Positions 60,745-64,000 of a stretch of 64,000 nucleotides of DNA are shown here, piece by piece. Both the position numbers and the translations under genes were made by a program. Each line of letters starts with the position of its first letter. Position 1 is the stretch's first letter. The stretch is from the NCBI RefSeq assembly GCF_015686655.1, contig NZ_JADPMP010000008.1, positions 124,001-188,000 of the forward strand, written 5' to 3'. The notes under the pieces were generated by a model, which did not search any database, had not been told where the DNA came from, and was given only the letters and a program-made list of their open reading frames with translations. The DNA comes from Pontibacter sp. FD36 (GTDB lineage: Bacteria > Bacteroidota > Bacteroidia > Cytophagales > Hymenobacteraceae).

Positions 60745-61915
60745 CGAGCAATCCTTTGTTTCCTAAAAAGCCAACCAGGGCACCTTTGAAGGCAATGTTG
60801 GAAAGTCCGGCCACCAGGATCACGCGCCACCCACTTTCAGGGGACAGGTTGCCCAGGTTCATCAGTCTGGAAGTAGAGAGAGTAATGGCATCTACATCGG
60901 TCAGGCCCGAAATGATGGCGACAATGTAAAGACCGCTGTCCCCCAGGTAGTCTGCAGCGGCAGCAGTCGCCAGGATTACGAGTCCGTAGACAGCGCCGAA
61001 GACAAGGGCTGCCTTAAGCTGCGCCGGGTTTTCCTGCTCAGGCATCTGGTCGCTTTCCTCCTTGTTAGCGAAGTAAGCTACCAGGCCTGTCACGACCATG
61101 AGCGCAATAACCGCTAGTAGGGGAGGAGCTACCGCAGGCAGGGTAGTTGGCGCTACAATGACAACCTCCGTCAGAATGCGGATGAAGGAAACTGTGGAGG
61201 CGATGAAAATAACAATCGCAGCCATTTGCCCACTGCCCTTCGCATTTTTGGTTCGGCGGGCGTAGCTTACGGTGGTAGCTGTGCTGGAAATAAGTCCACC
61301 GAGCACACCACCCAGAAAGGTGCCTGCTCTGTTACCGAATATTTTATAGACAAAATAGCCCAGCAGACCGATGCCAACAATCAGTACTACCATCAGCCAG
61401 ATGTTGTGCGGGTTCAGTACCTGGTAAGGTCCATATTCTGTATTCGGGAGTATCGGCAGGATGACAAGGGAGATCACGACAAACTGCATGATGGCTGTCA
61501 GGTCCTGCTGGCCGATGCGGGCCACGATTCCGTGCAGGGTAGCTTTCAGGTGTAGCAATACCGCTACGGTGGCACCCAGGGCTACGGCTACTGTTTTGCT
61601 GCCGAACACCAGGTATGCGCCGATTACATACATCAGCAGGAGAGCAGCCTCTGTTGTCTGACCTATATCAGGTATAGGCTCCCTCTTTTTCAGCAGATTA
61701 GCCGCTACCACAATGGCCGCAGTAGCCAATAGTCCGGCCCCCACGATCCAGCCACCAAGTTGCTGAGCCATTAAGGCTGTAAGGCTACCAAAAAGTGTAA
61801 TGAGGGGGAAGGTACGTATACCGGCAATCTGTGCATTATCATGCTGGCGCTGAAGGCCTACCAACAGGCCTAATCCCAGTGAAATAGCAAGTACTTGGAA
61901 GAGTTCCTGTTCCAT
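60656..61915 (-). CDS. MgtC/SapB family membrane protein with DUF4010
   Basis: 419 residues, about 12 hydrophobic segments. The N-terminal MgtC-like part has LGLGLLVGLQRQHDNAQIAGIRTFPLITLFGSL. The C-terminal DUF4010 part includes FLGGVLGGLISSTATTVSYARRTK and ISGLTDVDAITLSTSRL. Function is uncertain: MgtC relatives affect Mg2+ homeostasis and membrane ATPases. It is convergent with the DAHP synthase/CM gene and the two coding regions overlap by 89 bp. Confidence 0.9.
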   Translation of the reverse strand: MEQELFQVLAISLGLGLLVGLQRQHDNAQIAGIRTFPLITLFGSLTALMAQQLGGWIVGAGLLATAAIVVAANLLKKREPIPDIGQTTEAALLLMYVIGAYLVFGSKTVAVALGATVAVLLHLKATLHGIVARIGQQDLTAIMQFVVISLVILPILPNTEYGPYQVLNPHNIWLMVVLIVGIGLLGYFVYKIFGNRAGTFLGGVLGGLISSTATTVSYARRTKNAKGSGQMAAIVIFIASTVSFIRILTEVVIVAPTTLPAVAPPLLAVIALMVVTGLVAYFANKEESDQMPEQENPAQLKAALVFGAVYGLVILATAAAADYLGDSGLYIVAIISGLTDVDAITLSTSRLMNLGNLSPESGWRVILVAGLSNIAFKGALVGFLGNKGLLAKISLLFGIVLLGGLLVLWWWPEGYTLQV

Positions 61916-61964
61916 GCAGGCGGTGTGGTGACAGTGGGTGTAGTGCTAAGATACTGCCCTAAAT

Positions 61965-61996
61965 GATAAAAGTATAGCCTGGGCTATACTTTTATC
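61965..61996 (-). terminator. Perfect 15-bp inverted repeat, tolC terminator
   Basis: Arms 61965-61979 and 61982-61996 are perfect inverted copies separated by two bases. The element follows the tolC stop by 35 bp on the minus strand and has T-rich ends, so it can end tolC transcripts. Its tight symmetry would also suit an operator for the gene starting at 61915. Confidence 0.6.
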
Positions 61997-62030
61997 TGAT
62001 GGTTACAATATATACCTAATGGTATGGTGG

Positions 62031-63401
62031 TTAATTACTGTCCTGCAGCAGTGTGCTGCTGATGCGTTTCAGTTCTGTTTCAGCAGCCTTTGCCTGGAAC
62101 TGGATATCGATCAGGCGGTTTTCTGCTACAAGTTGGTTACGCTGCGCTTCCCGTAGCTCAATAGCCGTCAAAAGACCCAGACGATAGCGCTCCAGGGCAA
62201 TGGCGGCATTCTCCTGTGCCAATTTCAGGTTTGTTTCCTCTAGTTGCAGCAGCTGCAGGCGGTTGCTGTACTGGCTATACGCCCTTGCCAATGCGGCATC
62301 CAGCAGGTTCTGCTGACGCTGGTACTCCAGGTTGGCCGATTCCAGGTTTATGCGGGCATTCTGTGCCATCCGGTTAATGTTAAGCCCGTTGAAGATAGGC
62401 AGGCTAACACTCAGGCCATAGTTATAACCACGGTTCTGGTTAAACAGGGGCGAGAATTCATTCAGGGGCTCGTTCTCTGAGCGGTTGAAGTTATAGGCGC
62501 CTACCACACCGATCACAGGGAAGCGGCTGGCGCGAACGGCTTTGATATCCAAGTTGGCAATCTCCCGGTTAATTTTCAGACGCTCCAGAAGTGGGTTGTT
62601 AGCCAGCATACCTGCATCCGTATTCTTATAGCTCAGGTTCGGGTCTACTACGATCGAGTCTATCACAACAAAATCGATATCCGGGTCACGGCTGAGCAGT
62701 TGGTTCAGGTTGATCTTTGCATTCTGCAGCGCTTCCTGCTGCACCAGTAGCTCTGAGCGGTCTGTGTTAAAATCTACCTGCGCGCGCAAGATCTCCACCT
62801 TGGCGCTCACGCCCACTTCGTACTGTGCCTGGGCTATGTCCACCCGCGCCTGCGAGATGGCAATAGCGTCTTCAATGGCCTGCATCTTTTCTGACTGGCG
62901 CACCACCTCAAAATAGTTGTCAGAAATAGCGGCAAGTGTGTTTTGCACTGTCTCGCGGGTAAACAAGATGCCGGACTTCTCGAGTGCTTTCAGACGTTCA
63001 TAGTTGATAAACATACCCATACCGTCGAAGATGGTCCAGTTCAGGTTGATGCTTCCGTTGATGTTGTTGGAGCTGGCACCGTTACGTGTACGGTCCGGGC
63101 CTGTCTGAAAGGACTGGCGGGAGTTGTTCTCACTAAAGGTACGGCCTCCACGAGCGTCCACATTCGGAAGAAAGCCAGCATTGCCACGGGTCACGTTGTT
63201 TTCGGCAATGGCCTCCTGTCGGGTGGCAATCTGGATGTCGTAGTTGTTTTGAAGCCCAATGCGAACGGCATCTTGCAGCGAAAGCTGCTCCTGCGCGGCA
63301 AGTTTGTTAGGGAAGAGCAGCACTACTCCGAGTAGGAACAGTGCTGCAACTCTAAGTGGGGACATTATATTAGAATGCAAAAGTTTAAATCTTAGCGTCA
63401 A
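62031..63401 (-). CDS. TolC-family outer-membrane efflux protein
   Basis: 456 residues; ATG 63365 (MSPLRVAALFLLGVVLLFPNKLAAQ) gives the cleaner signal peptide and is a likely true start. The paired OEP repeats are visible: LSLQDAVRIGLQNNYDIQIATRQEAIAENNVTRGNAGFLPNVDARGG (outline) and LERLKINREIANLDIKAVRASRFPVIGVVGAYN. It forms the trimeric outer-membrane duct of a tripartite efflux system. It lies 17 bp after the RND pump gene on the same strand. Confidence 0.93.
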   Translation of the reverse strand: MTLRFKLLHSNIMSPLRVAALFLLGVVLLFPNKLAAQEQLSLQDAVRIGLQNNYDIQIATRQEAIAENNVTRGNAGFLPNVDARGGRTFSENNSRQSFQTGPDRTRNGASSNNINGSINLNWTIFDGMGMFINYERLKALEKSGILFTRETVQNTLAAISDNYFEVVRQSEKMQAIEDAIAISQARVDIAQAQYEVGVSAKVEILRAQVDFNTDRSELLVQQEALQNAKINLNQLLSRDPDIDFVVIDSIVVDPNLSYKNTDAGMLANNPLLERLKINREIANLDIKAVRASRFPVIGVVGAYNFNRSENEPLNEFSPLFNQNRGYNYGLSVSLPIFNGLNINRMAQNARINLESANLEYQRQQNLLDAALARAYSQYSNRLQLLQLEETNLKLAQENAAIALERYRLGLLTAIELREAQRNQLVAENRLIDIQFQAKAAETELKRISSTLLQDSN

Positions 63402-63418
63402 AGATTAGATTTCAGATA

Positions 63419-64000
63419 TTATTTGCTTAGAACAGGCTCTCTTTCCTGCTTGCGCTCTTTTCTGCGTTCCAGCTCTTCCTCCTCGTCTTTGTCTGACATC
63501 AGGGCAAGGTTTGCTTCAGCAGATGAGAAGAACGAGTAGATAGCTGGAATGATGTACAGTGTCAGACCGGTGGCGAAGATCAAACCACCCACCACGGCTA
63601 TACCCATCGAAACACGGCTCTCAGAACCAGCACCCAAGGCCAATGCGATTGGCAAAGTACCCAGGATCGTGGACAAACTCGTCATCAGGATAGGGCGGAA
63701 ACGGGATACAGCGGCTTCACGGGCTGCTTCCAGCTTGGTCAGTCCCTGTTCCTTTTTCTGGTTGGCAAATTCCACCAGCAGGATACCGTTCTTGGTTACG
63801 AGACCTACCAGCATGATCATACCAATCTGGCTGAAGATGTTGAGTGTCTGGTCGAAGTACCACAAGCTCAGCATAGCACCCGCCAGGGCCAGAGGCACCG
63901 TGAACATGATAATGATCGGGTCGCGGAAGCTTTCGAACTGTGCTGCCAGGGCCAGGTATATCAGACCGAGGGCGAGCAGGAAGGCGAACATCAAGCTGCC
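63419..64000 (-). CDS. RND multidrug efflux permease, C-terminal part (cut by window edge)
   Basis: The last ~193 residues of an AcrB/HAE1-type pump; the gene continues past 64000. QFESFRDPIIIMFTVPLALAGA, GMIMLVGLVTKNGILLVEFAN and SRFRPILMTSLSTILGTLPIAL are the hallmark membrane helices 10-12. The tail is strongly charged (KDEEEELERRKERKQERE). It is the inner-membrane, proton-driven component partnered with the TolC gene directly downstream. Confidence 0.95.
   Translation of the reverse strand, partial: GSLMFAFLLALGLIYLALAAQFESFRDPIIIMFTVPLALAGAMLSLWYFDQTLNIFSQIGMIMLVGLVTKNGILLVEFANQKKEQGLTKLEAAREAAVSRFRPILMTSLSTILGTLPIALALGAGSESRVSMGIAVVGGLIFATGLTLYIIPAIYSFFSSAEANLALMSDKDEEEELERRKERKQEREPVLSK

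Overview
The window is chromosomal DNA from a Bacteroidota bacterium. It carries a SusC/SusD pair, two kinds of type IX secretion (T9SS) sorting tail, a PorP/SprF protein, a fused DAHP synthase/chorismate mutase, 'mobile mystery' proteins A and B, and starts with little Shine-Dalgarno sequence. Codon use and gene repertoire look like Cytophagales/Hymenobacteraceae, perhaps Pontibacter or a relative; the genus is a guess.

Layout. 0.9-2.1 kb: a secreted C45-type Ntn-hydrolase, followed leftward by a gene-free stretch rich in palindromes. 3.4-9.4 kb: a MocR-type regulator divergent from a compact GC-rich cluster (ketopantoate-reductase-like protein, short-chain dehydrogenase, membrane protein, DUF1572, SnoaL-like, DinB-like, cupin). 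9.4-16.9 kb: a gene graveyard with remnants of a lanthipeptide dehydratase, a winged-helix protein, an HTH protein, a YhcG/DUF1016 nuclease, an AlbA-type ATPase and an SRAP protein, among intact ardC-like, radC-like, luciferase-like monooxygenase and membrane-protein genes. 16.9-32.7 kb: a glycan-utilisation locus with a divergent ROK regulator, then (alpha/alpha)6 lipoprotein, DUF5689 lipoprotein, SusC, SusD, endonuclease/exonuclease/phosphatase-fold lipoprotein, PafA-like phosphatase, AGE epimerase, sugar MFS transporter and SGNH hydrolase. 33-37.3 kb: a Kelch lipoprotein and a T9SS type A protein. 37.5-39.5 kb: fragments of YhcG and of a second ROK gene, then a Crp-AraC fusion regulator. 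40.3-52.2 kb: an apolipoprotein N-acyltransferase-like gene, a 2634-residue HYR-repeat T9SS type B protein, PorP/SprF and an OmpA-like protein. 52.4-55.1 kb: dead AbiE-like genes and a histidine kinase scrap, an intact mobile mystery A/B (XRE/Fic) module with iterated operators, and a tRNA-3'-end-like scrap with a terminator. 55.2-58.1 kb: lipoprotein, TetR regulator, two cold-shock proteins. 58.4-60.7 kb: pheA and DAHP synthase/chorismate mutase. 60.7-64 kb: MgtC/SapB protein, TolC and the end of an RND pump.

The most notable regulatory signal is upstream of pheA: two tandem transcription attenuators, each with its own Phe/Tyr-rich leader peptide, an antiterminator option and an intrinsic terminator. 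The second terminator's T-run ends a few bases before the pheA start codon. Other points of interest are nine HYR-like repeats of exactly 240 bp, a foreign amidotransferase-like domain inserted inside an HYR domain, a phosphoesterase-rich SusCD locus flanked by an intact and a broken ROK copy, and a diverged ~135-bp repeat 22 kb apart whose second copy ends at the tRNA-like scrap.
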